64,000 bases of DNA from the NCBI GenBank assembly GCA_036011085.1, contig DASCMS010000023.1, positions 1 through 64,000 of the forward strand, read 5' to 3'. Shown one piece after another: positions 40,025-49,393 of this stretch (positions are counted from its first letter, which is position 1; each line of letters opens with the position of its first letter). This stretch comes from UBA8231 sp036011085 (GTDB lineage: Bacteria > Latescibacterota > UBA2968 > UBA8231). The notes under the pieces are model-generated. The model saw nothing but the letters and a program-made list of their open reading frames with translations. It was not told the origin of the DNA and made no database searches. Position numbers and translations under genes: made by a program.

Positions 40025-41635
40025 CTAGCCGGTCAGGGCCTGCCAGCTGCCGTCCGGGAGTTGATTGACGTAGCGCAGTCGCCGCTTCCGCTTCTGCGCC
40101 ACCAGTTCCCCCGACTCCGGATCACGCTCGGCCAGAACCATGCGCTTGGAGTCGTCCGGGTCGGGCATGACGACACCGGAGATCGTCTGGGGTCGGCCGT
40201 CGACCCGGACCGCCACCTGGGTGAGCAGCGCTCCCCGTGACTTCTCGATCTCGGTCAACTCTTCTTCCTCGGCCGGGTCGGTGGCCCCGGCGCTGTCGCT
40301 GGTGGCGCCTGCCCGGCGGAGAGTATCCATCACCTCGTCGGCCTCAGCATCGACCTCGGCCACCAGCTTCTGCTCCATCGACATCAGCAGCGCCTGGCTG
40401 CGCTTGCGCACGGCCTCCTCCTCTTCGGTCGAGGCATCGACAAAGACCGGCTCCAGCTTCTGCCGCAGCATCACCTCGGCCTTGGCGCGGCTGACGGCGA
40501 CAGAGGCGCCGGCGCGATAGATCGACTCGATCTCGCTGCCTGAGCCCTGCAGCACACGATTGCCGATCAACAGGCGGACCTTGCGCCGGAACGGCGTCGC
40601 TTCCATCAGCTGGTCGAGCAGATGGATGAGGCCGTTGACATCTGTCATGGCGCGGGTGCGCTCCATGTCATCCTTCGACTCCAGCTTCTGCTCGTAGTCA
40701 GCGGGACTCAACCGACGCAGGTCATCGACGAAGGACTCTTCGATCTTCAACGCGTCCTTCGACTGAAGCTTTTCCGGCGCCTGATCGTAGGGCGGCAAGC
40801 GCTCGGACAGCTTGCGCATCTCGGGGTCGCGTCGCTCCATGGCGGCCACCGACAGTTGCAGGAAGCCGGGACTGCCCATCAGCGCCGTCATCAGTCGGGT
40901 ACGATCACCCTCGTCGCCGCCGACGACGAGTTCCTTGTGCTGGATGAGTGTCCGCATCAGCCCGTCGTACTCGCCGCTGATGTTCTGCAGGCCGTCGAAG
41001 AGTTGCAGGCTGGGCGGCCCGTCGGCCACAAGCGGGTCCACCGCCTGCCCACGGCCGCCCTCACCCGGTCCGTCGAGTTCATCGGCTTCGTCGAGAAGGA
41101 ACGGGGAAGGAAGCGGTGGCAGGGCCGCCGCCTTGTGGGGTGTGGAGGCAGTAGAGATCACGGTCTCGGCGTCCAGCAGGGGGCCAGCCAGGGTGTCGGC
41201 AGCCCGCACGCAGGCGTAGACGTTGATCAGATCGGGATCGAGACGAATCTCGTGCAGGAAGCCGCGGATCTTCGATCGTCGCAGGAAACGCCGGATCGAC
41301 GCCGAACCGTGTCGCTGCACGCGGACCTGATCCCAGTGCAGATTCTCGACGCCGTGCGCGAAGGCCTTCCGTACGGCATTCTGCACGCCGCGGGCGAGAT
41401 AGGTGTCGGGCCGCTCGGCGTTGACGTCACGCACGAGGCGGCGCAGTCGCTCCCTCACCTGTGCCGGTGGCACCTGACCGGTGAAGTCGCGGTACGCCGA
41501 TTCGATGGCGGACTGGAAATGGCGACCCGTTGCCAGGGTCTCACCATCAGCCAGACGTTGTTCGATACGGAGCCACAACTCGGTACGCAGACGCGTATCG
41601 AGTGCCGAGGCCGCCGATCGACTGATGACAGTCAT
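40025..41635 (-). CDS. Unrecognised 536-aa charged, helical protein
   Basis: No signal peptide or TM. Strongly charged and helical: N-terminal R/L-rich helices, a segment around residues 150-200 rich in P, S and acidic residues, a long helical stretch (about 290-430) with many R, E and K, then an acidic patch of E-E-E-E and D-P-A-E-E-E-E-L. The last 70 residues (V-D-G-R-P-Q-T-I-S-G-V-V, then R-L-R-Y-V-N-Q-L-P-D-G-S-W) look like a compact beta domain. I cannot place it in a known family. It stands alone between a terminator and a gap of 146 bp. Confidence 0.6.
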   Translation of the reverse strand: MTVISRSAASALDTRLRTELWLRIEQRLADGETLATGRHFQSAIESAYRDFTGQVPPAQVRERLRRLVRDVNAERPDTYLARGVQNAVRKAFAHGVENLHWDQVRVQRHGSASIRRFLRRSKIRGFLHEIRLDPDLINVYACVRAADTLAGPLLDAETVISTASTPHKAAALPPLPSPFLLDEADELDGPGEGGRGQAVDPLVADGPPSLQLFDGLQNISGEYDGLMRTLIQHKELVVGGDEGDRTRLMTALMGSPGFLQLSVAAMERRDPEMRKLSERLPPYDQAPEKLQSKDALKIEESFVDDLRRLSPADYEQKLESKDDMERTRAMTDVNGLIHLLDQLMEATPFRRKVRLLIGNRVLQGSGSEIESIYRAGASVAVSRAKAEVMLRQKLEPVFVDASTEEEEAVRKRSQALLMSMEQKLVAEVDAEADEVMDTLRRAGATSDSAGATDPAEEEELTEIEKSRGALLTQVAVRVDGRPQTISGVVMPDPDDSKRMVLAERDPESGELVAQKRKRRLRYVNQLPDGSWQALTG

Positions 41636-41781
41636 TCTCAGCTCGGGACAGCTGTGGGGAGTGGTTCAGAAGATCTGTAGACAGCGATGGAGCAAGGGGG
41701 ATCTTTGAATATGGTGCCCGGCACCGGGATTGACCAGTGATTCCCGTCACCACTCGAGGACAAGAACGTGTAATTCTTGTA

Positions 41782-43476
41782 TCAGAACGCCAAAGATTCA
41801 CTTCCGGCATAGGCCCTGGCGCTGTCGCCGGCGGCGGCGGCCCCGGCCGGGTCGCCTCCGGCTGCCAGCTTCTCCACCAGCAGCAGGTAAGCGCTGACCA
41901 GGCGTCGTCGACTGGCGGCGGGGTCAGGGTTCCAGTCGAGAGCGCGGTGGTATAGGGGGATGGCTCGTTCCGGAGCGCCCACCCGCTCGTACGCCACGCC
42001 GAGGTTGTGACAGAGGGCGGCGATGTTCGTGCCGAAGGTTTCCTGCTGGCCCTGGTTGGCGGCGAGCTCTGCCGCCTGTTGGAGACGCTGAGCCCCCCGT
42101 TCCCGGGCCCGCGGATCCGGACTCTCCATCTCGCGCACGGCGATCCCGCCCTGGACGTACGCACTTGTCGGATAGCGGCTGGCCGCTTCCTGCAGCACGG
42201 GATACGGATCCTGCCCCGCAAGGGGCAGAGCCAGAGCCAGGCGCAGGTACACCTCGTGCAGCGGGACCACGCCTCCCCCGGCGTCGATGGTTCGACGCAG
42301 GTACTGCACGGAGGTCGCTGGATCCCGATCGAACAGATACCGCCCTGAATTGTAGAGTGACATGGGGAGCAACTCGCCCAATGCCCAGATACTGCTGCCG
42401 GTGATGCCAAGGGCGCAGACTGAGGTGAGCATCCAGCCTCTGCCCCGCCACCGGCCGTCCAGCCGACGGGCGAGGGACTGGATCCCCATGGCCAGCAGCA
42501 TGCTGGCCCCGGCGCTGGCCAGGTACATATAGTGGGAGGGACCCTCCCGTCCCCGAGTGGCAAGCTGCTCTGAGATGAGGGCGAAGGGCGCCAGAAACAC
42601 CAGTGTCCACACTGCGGCAGCGCCGACCTGCCCGCCTTGCCGCCAGGCCAGAGCGACGAGGCCGATGAGGACGATGGCGCCGAAGACCAGCTCCACCGTC
42701 GTCCTGTCTCCCAGCTCCACCGGCAACCAGTGGGCGGTGGTCACGAGGCGGGCCGCCATCCAGCAGAGCATGCGGCCGCTGCCTGCCACGGCGCCGAGAG
42801 GATCTGTGCCGGCGTGTTGCAGCGAGGCGGAGGTTGTCGTTCGGACGGGTGTCATGGCCAGCAGACCGATGGCGGCCACCGCGACGACCACCCCTGAGGC
42901 GGCATGCCGGCGCAGCGCCAGACGCCAGTCGCCGCTTTCACGCCACGTCTCGTATACCCACAGCGGCAGGAGGGCGACGGCACTCAGGTGGCAGGAAATG
43001 GCGATCACCAGGCAGGCCCCGGCGGCCAGACGTGTTCGCCATGAAGGGTCTTGATGATGCCGCAGTACCCAAGCAGCCAGACCAAATAGCAGAGCCAGAG
43101 GGAAATCCAGCGCGGAGATGTGAAACACGGCCTGGAAGTGAGCGACGTTGACGAGAAACAGCAACCCCGTCAGCAACCCCGCGATCAGGCTGAGACCAAG
43201 CCGGGTGCAGACCCAGGCCAGCAGCACACTCGCCGCGGCGTGGGCGATGACGACGATGAGGTGCGCGGCGCCGGGTTGATTGTCGACGGCGGCGAAGGAC
43301 CACCATTTCACCAGAGAGGCCACGGGTCGCCCGGCGCGGTGCTCGCGGCCGGATGAGAAGAAGAAGCCTGGATCTGTGGCCAGCGCCTCGTTGTCGCGGA
43401 AGGTCTCGTCGTCGTGAAAGTAGATACCATGGTCACCCAGAGCACCGAAACAGAAGGCCGCCACGATGGCGATCAC
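41782..43476 (-). CDS. GT-C-like polytopic protein with C-terminal TPR
   Basis: About 564 aa: roughly ten TM helices, an acidic first loop I-Y-F-H-D-D-E-T-F, and C-terminal TPR-like repeats (L-C-H-N-L-G-V-A-Y-E-R-V-G-A-P-E-R-A-I-P-L-Y). This is the layout of TMTC/PIG-type O-mannosyl or related GT-C enzymes. The frame is open about 40 codons further upstream with no ATG/GTG/TTG that fits well (H-R-Y-L-R-Y-L-L-W-P-A-Y), so the true start may be non-canonical. Together with the 17.6 kb and 31.9 kb genes, three such proteins occur in the window. Confidence 0.7.
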   Translation of the reverse strand: MIAIVAAFCFGALGDHGIYFHDDETFRDNEALATDPGFFFSSGREHRAGRPVASLVKWWSFAAVDNQPGAAHLIVVIAHAAASVLLAWVCTRLGLSLIAGLLTGLLFLVNVAHFQAVFHISALDFPLALLFGLAAWVLRHHQDPSWRTRLAAGACLVIAISCHLSAVALLPLWVYETWRESGDWRLALRRHAASGVVVAVAAIGLLAMTPVRTTTSASLQHAGTDPLGAVAGSGRMLCWMAARLVTTAHWLPVELGDRTTVELVFGAIVLIGLVALAWRQGGQVGAAAVWTLVFLAPFALISEQLATRGREGPSHYMYLASAGASMLLAMGIQSLARRLDGRWRGRGWMLTSVCALGITGSSIWALGELLPMSLYNSGRYLFDRDPATSVQYLRRTIDAGGGVVPLHEVYLRLALALPLAGQDPYPVLQEAASRYPTSAYVQGGIAVREMESPDPRARERGAQRLQQAAELAANQGQQETFGTNIAALCHNLGVAYERVGAPERAIPLYHRALDWNPDPAASRRRLVSAYLLLVEKLAAGGDPAGAAAAGDSARAYAGSESLAF

Positions 43477-43571
43477 GGCGCAGTAGGCGGGCCAGAGGAG
43501 ATATCTGAGGTATCTATGGTTGTCGATGGGAGCCTTGACGATGCTATGACGGAAAGCGACCTTGCTTGGCT

Positions 43572-43587
43572 GACTGACCGGTCAGTC
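43572..43587. promoter_or_regulatory. TetR-type operator palindrome
   Basis: GACTGACCGGTCAGTC is a perfect 16-bp palindrome centred 27 bp before the ATG of the first exporter gene. Its TGACCGGTCA core resembles the operators of many TetR/AcrR regulators. The only TetR gene in the window is the third gene of this operon, so autoregulation is likely (inference). Confidence 0.75.
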
Positions 43588-43606
43588 TAGAGCCGTCCCG
43601 AAGCCG

Positions 43607-45415
43607 ATGCAAGCCAATCCCTTCAGACCCTTCCGCGCCTGGTTGCGCCCGTACTGGCGGGAGGTCACCCTCGGCCTGCTGTTCCTCTTCGTCGGCCTCT
43701 GCATCATCACCATCCTCCCACTCCTGCTCAAGCAGGCCATCGACACGGTCAGCGGGTCCACGGCCGAGGGCGCCGATGCCCTGACCTTCCAACTGCCGCT
43801 GGCAGACCAGGCCGATGATCCGATCGCTGTCTACGCCGGCATCATCGCCGCTCTCGCCATTGTCGGCTGGGCGGTGAACTTCGGCATGCGCTGGTATTTC
43901 ACCAGTCTGTCACGCTACGTCGAAGCCGACATCCGCAGCGCCTATGTAGAGCACCTGGTGCGCCTGCCACTGCGCTTCTTCCACGAACGCCGCGTGGGCG
44001 ATCTCATGTCGCGCGCCATCAACGATGTCGAGGCCATCCAGCGGTTTCTCCATCACGCCTTCCGCATGACCCTCACCGGCATCCTCACCTTCGTCCTCAG
44101 CCTCGGCCTGATGTGCGCCATCGACTGGCAGCTCGCCCTGTTGTCGCTGGCGCCGATGCCGGTGATGGTGCTGGCCACCAACGCGGTGGCGGGCCGGGTT
44201 CGAGATGGCTACCGCCGGGTGCAGGAGCAGTTCGCCGCCATGAGCGCGCGGATCCAGGAAAACCTGACGGGGATGCGGGTGATCAAGGCCAATGCCCTCG
44301 AATCGCGTCAGATCGACGGCTTTGCCGAGTTGAACGAGCAGTACGTCGAGTGCAATCGCAGACTCGTCGTCGTGCGCAGCCTGTTCTATCCCTTCGCCGG
44401 GTTCCTCGGCGGTGTCTCGATGGTCCTCCTGTTGTGGCTCGGCGGCCTGCGCGTCATCGATGGAACCCTGTCTCTGGGTGCCTTCGTCGCCTTCAACGCC
44501 TACCTGATCCGCATGAGTCGGCCCTTGATGCTGCTGGGGCGAATGGTCGACGAGTTTCAACGTGCCGTCGCCTCGCTGGCGCGGATCGAGACCATCCTCG
44601 CCCATCCGCCCGAGGATCGGGGCACCGGAGCCGATCGGCACATCGGCGGCGAGATCGAATTTCGCGACGTGAGTTTCACCTACCCAGGGGACGACACGCC
44701 CGTGCTCGACCGCATTTCGTTGCGCATACCCGCCGGTGACACCCTCGCCATCGTCGGCCGTGTGGGCTCCGGCAAGTCCACCCTGGCCCGCCTGCTGCCA
44801 CGTCTTCTCGAACCCACATCGGGAGAGGTCCTCGTCGACGGCGTTCCGCTGGACCAGATGCCGGTCGCCGCCCTGCGGGGCGCCATCGGCTACGTACCCC
44901 AGGACTCCTTCCTCTTCTCCGAGACCATTCGCGAAAACCTCAACATCGGACTGGACGGTGCCGCCGGCGCTTCGCCTTCCAGCAACGGCCAGGCCGTGGA
45001 ATGGGCTGCGGGGATCTCGCAGCTGGCCGGTGACCTCGAGGAGTTCCCCGCCGGCTACGAAACCCTCGTCGGCGAGCGCGGCGTCACTCTCTCCGGCGGG
45101 CAGAAGCAACGGGCAGCGCTGGCCCGCGCCGTCATCCGCAAGCCCCGGCTCCTCGTCCTCGACGATGCCCTCGCCAGCGTCGACACCCACACCGAGGAGC
45201 GGATTCTCGAAGGCCTGCGCGGCGTCATGGCCTCCCGCACGACGATCATCATCGCCCATCGGCTGTCCTCCGTACGCGAGGCAGATCGAATCGTCGTGCT
45301 CGACGGCGGCCGCATCGCCGAGTCCGGCACCCACGACGAGCTCGTGGCGCAGGACGGGATCTACGCCGACATGCATCGCCGTCAGAACCTGGCTCAGGAA
45401 TTGGGAGACCTGTAG
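43607..45415 (+). CDS. ABC exporter half (TmrA/MdlA-like), degenerate catalytic site
   Basis: 602 aa: six TM helices (about 20-310) and an NBD. Walker A G-R-V-G-S-G-K-S-T, signature L-S-G-G-Q-K-Q-R, H-loop I-A-H-R-L. Walker B reads L-L-V-L-D-D-A-L-A-S-V-D: the catalytic Glu is Asp, as in the TmrA/MdlA/BmrC halves of heterodimeric exporters. Its signature is canonical while the partner's is not, which fits one active and one degenerate site. Exports drugs or lipids (class known to do either). ATG 43607 lies 20 bp after the operator palindrome; the partner gene begins directly at the stop. Confidence 0.9.
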   Translation: MQANPFRPFRAWLRPYWREVTLGLLFLFVGLCIITILPLLLKQAIDTVSGSTAEGADALTFQLPLADQADDPIAVYAGIIAALAIVGWAVNFGMRWYFTSLSRYVEADIRSAYVEHLVRLPLRFFHERRVGDLMSRAINDVEAIQRFLHHAFRMTLTGILTFVLSLGLMCAIDWQLALLSLAPMPVMVLATNAVAGRVRDGYRRVQEQFAAMSARIQENLTGMRVIKANALESRQIDGFAELNEQYVECNRRLVVVRSLFYPFAGFLGGVSMVLLLWLGGLRVIDGTLSLGAFVAFNAYLIRMSRPLMLLGRMVDEFQRAVASLARIETILAHPPEDRGTGADRHIGGEIEFRDVSFTYPGDDTPVLDRISLRIPAGDTLAIVGRVGSGKSTLARLLPRLLEPTSGEVLVDGVPLDQMPVAALRGAIGYVPQDSFLFSETIRENLNIGLDGAAGASPSSNGQAVEWAAGISQLAGDLEEFPAGYETLVGERGVTLSGGQKQRAALARAVIRKPRLLVLDDALASVDTHTEERILEGLRGVMASRTTIIIAHRLSSVREADRIVVLDGGRIAESGTHDELVAQDGIYADMHRRQNLAQELGDL

Positions 45416-47197
45416 ATGATACAGGAGGAATCCACACCCCTGGGGCGCGGACTCGACCTGCGGCTTCTCGGCCGATTGCTCCGCTACCTGCTGCCGTACA
45501 CCCCCTGGGTGCTGCTCACCCTGCTGTTCATCTTCGTTGGCGCTCTGGCCCGCCAGGCGGGACCGCTGCTGACCAAGTTCGCCGTCGACGATCACTTCCT
45601 TCCCGGTATCGAGGACGGTTTCGGCTCCCTGGTCCTCATCTATGTCGGCTTACTGGCCCTGCAGTTCGCCCTCGGCTACGGTGAGACGTGGGCGACGAAC
45701 ATGGTCGGCCAGTGGGCCATGCGGGATGTGCGTATGGAGATGTTCAGCCACCTGCAGAGACTGCCACTGCGTTTCTTCGACCGCACGCCTGTCGGTCGCC
45801 TGATGGCCCGCAACACCAGCGATGTGGACGCCCTCAATGAGCTGTTCACCGACGGTCTCGTCGCCCTCGTCAGCGATGTCGTCACCGTGGTCACGATTCT
45901 CGGCATGATCTTCTATATGGACCTGCGCATGGGTCTGCTCGCCTGTCTCTGTCTGCCCTTGTCCTTCGTCGCCACGGTCTGGCTGCAGCGCATGACCTAT
46001 GGAGCGATGCAGGAAGCTCGCACGCGTTTCGCCAGCTTCGCCGCCTCGCTGCAGGAAGCCATCTCCGGCATGGAGGTGGTGCAGCTCTTCGGTTCGGAGG
46101 ACCGCCGCTCCCGCAGCTTCGCCCACAGCAACGGGCATTACGTCAAGGCCCGATTGCTGGCCAGCCGCTATCACTCGGCCTACTTCCCGTCCATGGAGAT
46201 GTGGGGCGGACTGCTGCTGGCTCTGACCCTCTGGTACGGCACCGGGCAGATCACGCGCCAGCAGATGGAGTGGGGGGTGCTGGTCGCCATGCTGCAGTAC
46301 GTGCCGCGCTTCTTCATGCCCCTGCGCGACATCGCCGAGCGCTACGCCACGGTGCAGACGGCCATGGCCTCGTCGGAGCGGATCTTCGAGTTGATCGATA
46401 CCGAAGCAGAGACCACCGGCTCGCATCGCGCCCCGCAGCAGGTGCAGGGACGCATCGAGTTCCGCAATGTCTGGTTCACCTATGGCGACGATGTCAGCGA
46501 GGACGCCGAGTGGATCCTGCGCGATGTGTCTTTCGCCGTGGAACCCGGGCAGAGCCTGGCCGTCGTCGGCGCCACGGGCGCCGGCAAGAGCACCGTCGTC
46601 AGCCTGTTGTGTCGCTTCTACCAGGTGCAGCGCGGTGCCGTCCTCGTCGACGGCATCGATGTGAAGCAGTGGGACGCCCGGGATCTGCGACGACGCATCG
46701 GGCTCGTGCACCAGGACGTGTTCCTCTTCGCCGGGACCGTCGGCGACAACATTTCTCTGGGCGATCCGGACCTGTCGATGCAACGGATCGAAGCGGCGGC
46801 GCGGGACACGAACGCCGATCGCTTTATCTCTCGCCTGCCGCAGGGCTACGACCAACCCGTCGGTGAACGGGGCGTCTCCCTGTCGTCCGGACAGCGCCAG
46901 CTGCTCTCCTTCGCCCGCGTCCTGGCCGCCGATCCCGAGATCCTCGTGCTCGACGAGGCCACGGCCAACGTCGACACCGAGACCGAGATGTGGATTCAGG
47001 AGGGAGTGGATCGGCTGATGCGCCAGCGCACCAGCCTCGTCATCGCCCACCGCCTGTCGACGGTGCGTACCGCCGATACCATTCTGGTCCTCCATCACGG
47101 CCAGGTCCGTGAGATGGGATCACACGACGAGCTGCTGGCCCGCAACGGCCTCTACCATCGCCTCTATCAGCTGCAGTATTCGGGAGAATCGGCATGA
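45416..47197 (+). CDS. ABC exporter half (TmrB/MdlB-like)
   Basis: 593 aa with six TM helices and an NBD. Walker A G-A-T-G-A-G-K-S-T, Walker B V-L-D-E-A-T-A-N-V-D with catalytic Glu, but the signature is L-S-S-G-Q-R-Q instead of LSGGQ, the mark of the degenerate partner in heterodimers. It pairs with the preceding gene. Starts at the base after the partner's stop codon and its own stop overlaps the TetR gene by 4 bp. Confidence 0.9.
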   Translation: MIQEESTPLGRGLDLRLLGRLLRYLLPYTPWVLLTLLFIFVGALARQAGPLLTKFAVDDHFLPGIEDGFGSLVLIYVGLLALQFALGYGETWATNMVGQWAMRDVRMEMFSHLQRLPLRFFDRTPVGRLMARNTSDVDALNELFTDGLVALVSDVVTVVTILGMIFYMDLRMGLLACLCLPLSFVATVWLQRMTYGAMQEARTRFASFAASLQEAISGMEVVQLFGSEDRRSRSFAHSNGHYVKARLLASRYHSAYFPSMEMWGGLLLALTLWYGTGQITRQQMEWGVLVAMLQYVPRFFMPLRDIAERYATVQTAMASSERIFELIDTEAETTGSHRAPQQVQGRIEFRNVWFTYGDDVSEDAEWILRDVSFAVEPGQSLAVVGATGAGKSTVVSLLCRFYQVQRGAVLVDGIDVKQWDARDLRRRIGLVHQDVFLFAGTVGDNISLGDPDLSMQRIEAAARDTNADRFISRLPQGYDQPVGERGVSLSSGQRQLLSFARVLAADPEILVLDEATANVDTETEMWIQEGVDRLMRQRTSLVIAHRLSTVRTADTILVLHHGQVREMGSHDELLARNGLYHRLYQLQYSGESA

Positions 47198-47796
47198 AGA
47201 GTCAACAACGACGGGACAAGATCCTCTCCTGTGCGGCCCGCCTGTTCGCCGCGGCACGGTACGACGAGGTGCTGATGGAGGACATCGCCCGCGAAGCCGG
47301 GGTCGCCAAGGGCACACTCTACAGCCACTTCGCCGACAAGGACGCTCTCTACTTCGCCGTCGTCTTCGACGGCATCTCGCAGCTCAACGACCGTCTGCGC
47401 ACCGCTGCGGCACAGGACCGACAGCCTGAGGAGCAGGTGCGCGCCGTGATGAATGCCATCCTCTCTTTCTTCTCTCGCAACAGGGTTTTCTTTCGTCTGT
47501 TGTCCATGGAGGATGCCAAGGCCGGTCCCGGGGGCAGTGAGAGTCGCCAGCGCTGGCAGACGGAGCGGACCGAACAGATCGACGTGATCGAATCCGTTCT
47601 GCTGCGAGGTATGACCACCGGCGACTTCCATGTCCCCCACCCACGACTGCAGGCCTTCGTCCTGCGCGGCATGGTGCGCTCGGTCCTGACCAGCAGCGAG
47701 AAGCTGTCGGTGGCGGAGATGGTAGACGTCATCGTCGACACCTTCCTCTATGGCACGCACAGCTCCACACGCCGACCCGAGGCGCCGGCACCGTGA
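47194..47796 (+). CDS. TetR/AcrR-family repressor
   Basis: 200 aa. N-terminal HTH: R-R-D-K-I-L-S-C-A-A-R-L-F, Y-D-E-V-L-M-E-D-I-A-R-E-A-G-V-A-K-G-T-L-Y-S-H-F. The C-terminal helical ligand domain is divergent. It is encoded inside the exporter operon with 4-bp overlaps on both sides and most likely controls the palindrome at 43572-43587. Ligand unknown. Confidence 0.9.
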   Translation: MKSQQRRDKILSCAARLFAAARYDEVLMEDIAREAGVAKGTLYSHFADKDALYFAVVFDGISQLNDRLRTAAAQDRQPEEQVRAVMNAILSFFSRNRVFFRLLSMEDAKAGPGGSESRQRWQTERTEQIDVIESVLLRGMTTGDFHVPHPRLQAFVLRGMVRSVLTSSEKLSVAEMVDVIVDTFLYGTHSSTRRPEAPAP

Positions 47797-48701
47797 GATG
47801 GCGTCGGTGGCTGGGCGGGGGCGTCGCCGCCCTGCTGATCGTCTGGACCTTCCTCGCCCTGCTGCCAGCTCCGGTCTCCTTCCCCCACCCCTACTTCACC
47901 GGACATCCGCGCTGGCGACAGCCGGCACCGCAGATCATCGCCCATCGTGGGGGCTGGGGACTGTGGCCGCAGCATACGCTGGACGGCTACCGCCGCGCCA
48001 TCGAGCTGGGCGCCGACGTGCTGGAGCTCGATGTGCGGCGTACGTCAGATGGGGTGATGGTCGTGTTTCACGATCGCGTCGTCGACCATGTCACCGAGGC
48101 GGAAGGCCAGGTCGACTCCTTCACCTTCGCGCAGCTGCGGAGCCTCGACGCCGGCTACGACTGGTCCCCGGCCGATGACGGCAGCCATCCCTTCCGCGGT
48201 CAGGGCCTGCTGATTCCGACGCTGGACGAAGTGCTGTCCGAGTTCGCCGGGCAGCACATGGTGATCGAGCTGAAGACAGCCGACGCCGAGGCGGCACAGC
48301 AACTGTGTGGTGAGTTGCGCCGTCACGCTCACGAGGAGCGCGCCATCGTCGCCGCCTTCGCACCAGAGGCGTTGACCAATTTTCGTCAGGCCTGTCCCGA
48401 GGTGGCCACATCCGCATCTTCTGCAGAGATGTCGAAGTACTGGATCCTGCACCTTCTGCGCCTCGATGTGCTGTCGTGGCCGGAGTTCGAAGCCCTGCAG
48501 GTACCCGAAACGCTGGGACCCCTGACCATCGTCGACGAACGGTTCGTCGACGTGAGTCAGGGACGGGGACTGCCGGTGCAGGTGTGGACCATCGATGATG
48601 AGGAGACCATGGGGAGACTGTTCGATCTGGGTGTACAGGCCATCATGACCCGGCGACCCGACCAACTCGCACGCCTGCTGGCGGCTCGGGGCCAGCGATG
48701 A
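47793..48701 (+). CDS. Glycerophosphodiester phosphodiesterase with N-terminal membrane anchor
   Basis: 302 aa. One TM/signal helix (A-A-L-L-I-V-W-T-F-L-A-L-L-P) is followed by the GDPD signature I-A-H-R-G-G, L-E-L-D-V-R and V-F-H-D, with the catalytic His pair and metal Glu/Asp. It hydrolyses glycerophosphodiesters or lipid head groups in the periplasm. GTG start overlaps the TetR stop; stop overlaps the next ATG. Its place between two transporters suggests a lipid-linked role for the operon. Confidence 0.85.
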   Translation: MRWRRWLGGGVAALLIVWTFLALLPAPVSFPHPYFTGHPRWRQPAPQIIAHRGGWGLWPQHTLDGYRRAIELGADVLELDVRRTSDGVMVVFHDRVVDHVTEAEGQVDSFTFAQLRSLDAGYDWSPADDGSHPFRGQGLLIPTLDEVLSEFAGQHMVIELKTADAEAAQQLCGELRRHAHEERAIVAAFAPEALTNFRQACPEVATSASSAEMSKYWILHLLRLDVLSWPEFEALQVPETLGPLTIVDERFVDVSQGRGLPVQVWTIDDEETMGRLFDLGVQAIMTRRPDQLARLLAARGQR

Positions 48702-49393
48702 CGGACGTACTGGACGTTCGGGAGCTGTCGCGTATCTACCGCAGCGGCGATCGCGACCTGACCGTGCTGCACGGTGTCACCTTCCGCGTGGCTGCCGGCA
48801 CCACCTGCGCCATCGTCGGCCCGTCGGGCAGCGGCAAGACGACCTTGCTGGGTCTGTGTGCCGGCCTCGATCGGGCCAGCGACGGCTCCGTCATTCTCGA
48901 CGGCCAACCCCTGGAGGGGCTCGACGAGGACGAACGCGCCCTGCTGCGTCGTGATCTGGTCGGCTTTGTCTTCCAGAACTTCCAGCTGGTGCCGACCCTG
49001 AGTGCCGTCGAGAACGTCTCGGTGCCCCTGGAGCTACGCGGTGAGTCCGGCGCCCGCGACCGTGCCGCCGAGCTGCTGACCCGCGTCGGCCTCGGCGATC
49101 GCCTCGATCACTACCCCGTGCAGCTGTCCGGCGGCGAGCAGCAGCGTGTCGGTCTGGCCCGGGCCTTCATCCACCGGCCGAAAATCCTCTTCGCCGACGA
49201 ACCCACAGGCAACCTCGACGCCGACACGGGGGGCGCCGTGGAAGACCTGTTGTTCGATCTGAACCGCGAGACGGGCACCACCCTCGTGCTCGTCACCCAC
49301 GACGTCGACCTGGCCGGACGTTGTGGCCGCGTCATCCGCCTGCGTGCCGGCGCCGTCATCGAGGACCGCACCACCGGGGATCACGCGACGTGA
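48698..49393 (+). CDS. LolD/YbbA-type ABC ATPase
   Basis: 231 aa. Walker A G-P-S-G-S-G-K-T-T, Q-loop F-Q-N-F-Q-L-V-P-T-L, signature L-S-G-G-E-Q-Q-R, Walker B L-F-A-D-E-P-T-G-N-L-D. The V-P-T-L-S-A-V-E-N-V insertion marks the MacB/LolD branch, which works with FtsX-type permeases. Encoded by overlapping ATGA with both neighbours; its permease is the next gene. Confidence 0.88.
   Translation: MTDVLDVRELSRIYRSGDRDLTVLHGVTFRVAAGTTCAIVGPSGSGKTTLLGLCAGLDRASDGSVILDGQPLEGLDEDERALLRRDLVGFVFQNFQLVPTLSAVENVSVPLELRGESGARDRAAELLTRVGLGDRLDHYPVQLSGGEQQRVGLARAFIHRPKILFADEPTGNLDADTGGAVEDLLFDLNRETGTTLVLVTHDVDLAGRCGRVIRLRAGAVIEDRTTGDHAT

Noticed and set aside
43910..47098. Long minus-strand frames (561 and 482 codons) opposite the ABC exporter genes
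   Set aside because: The plus-strand genes carry full ABC motifs; the opposite frames are rich in Q, G, D and H and have no domain.
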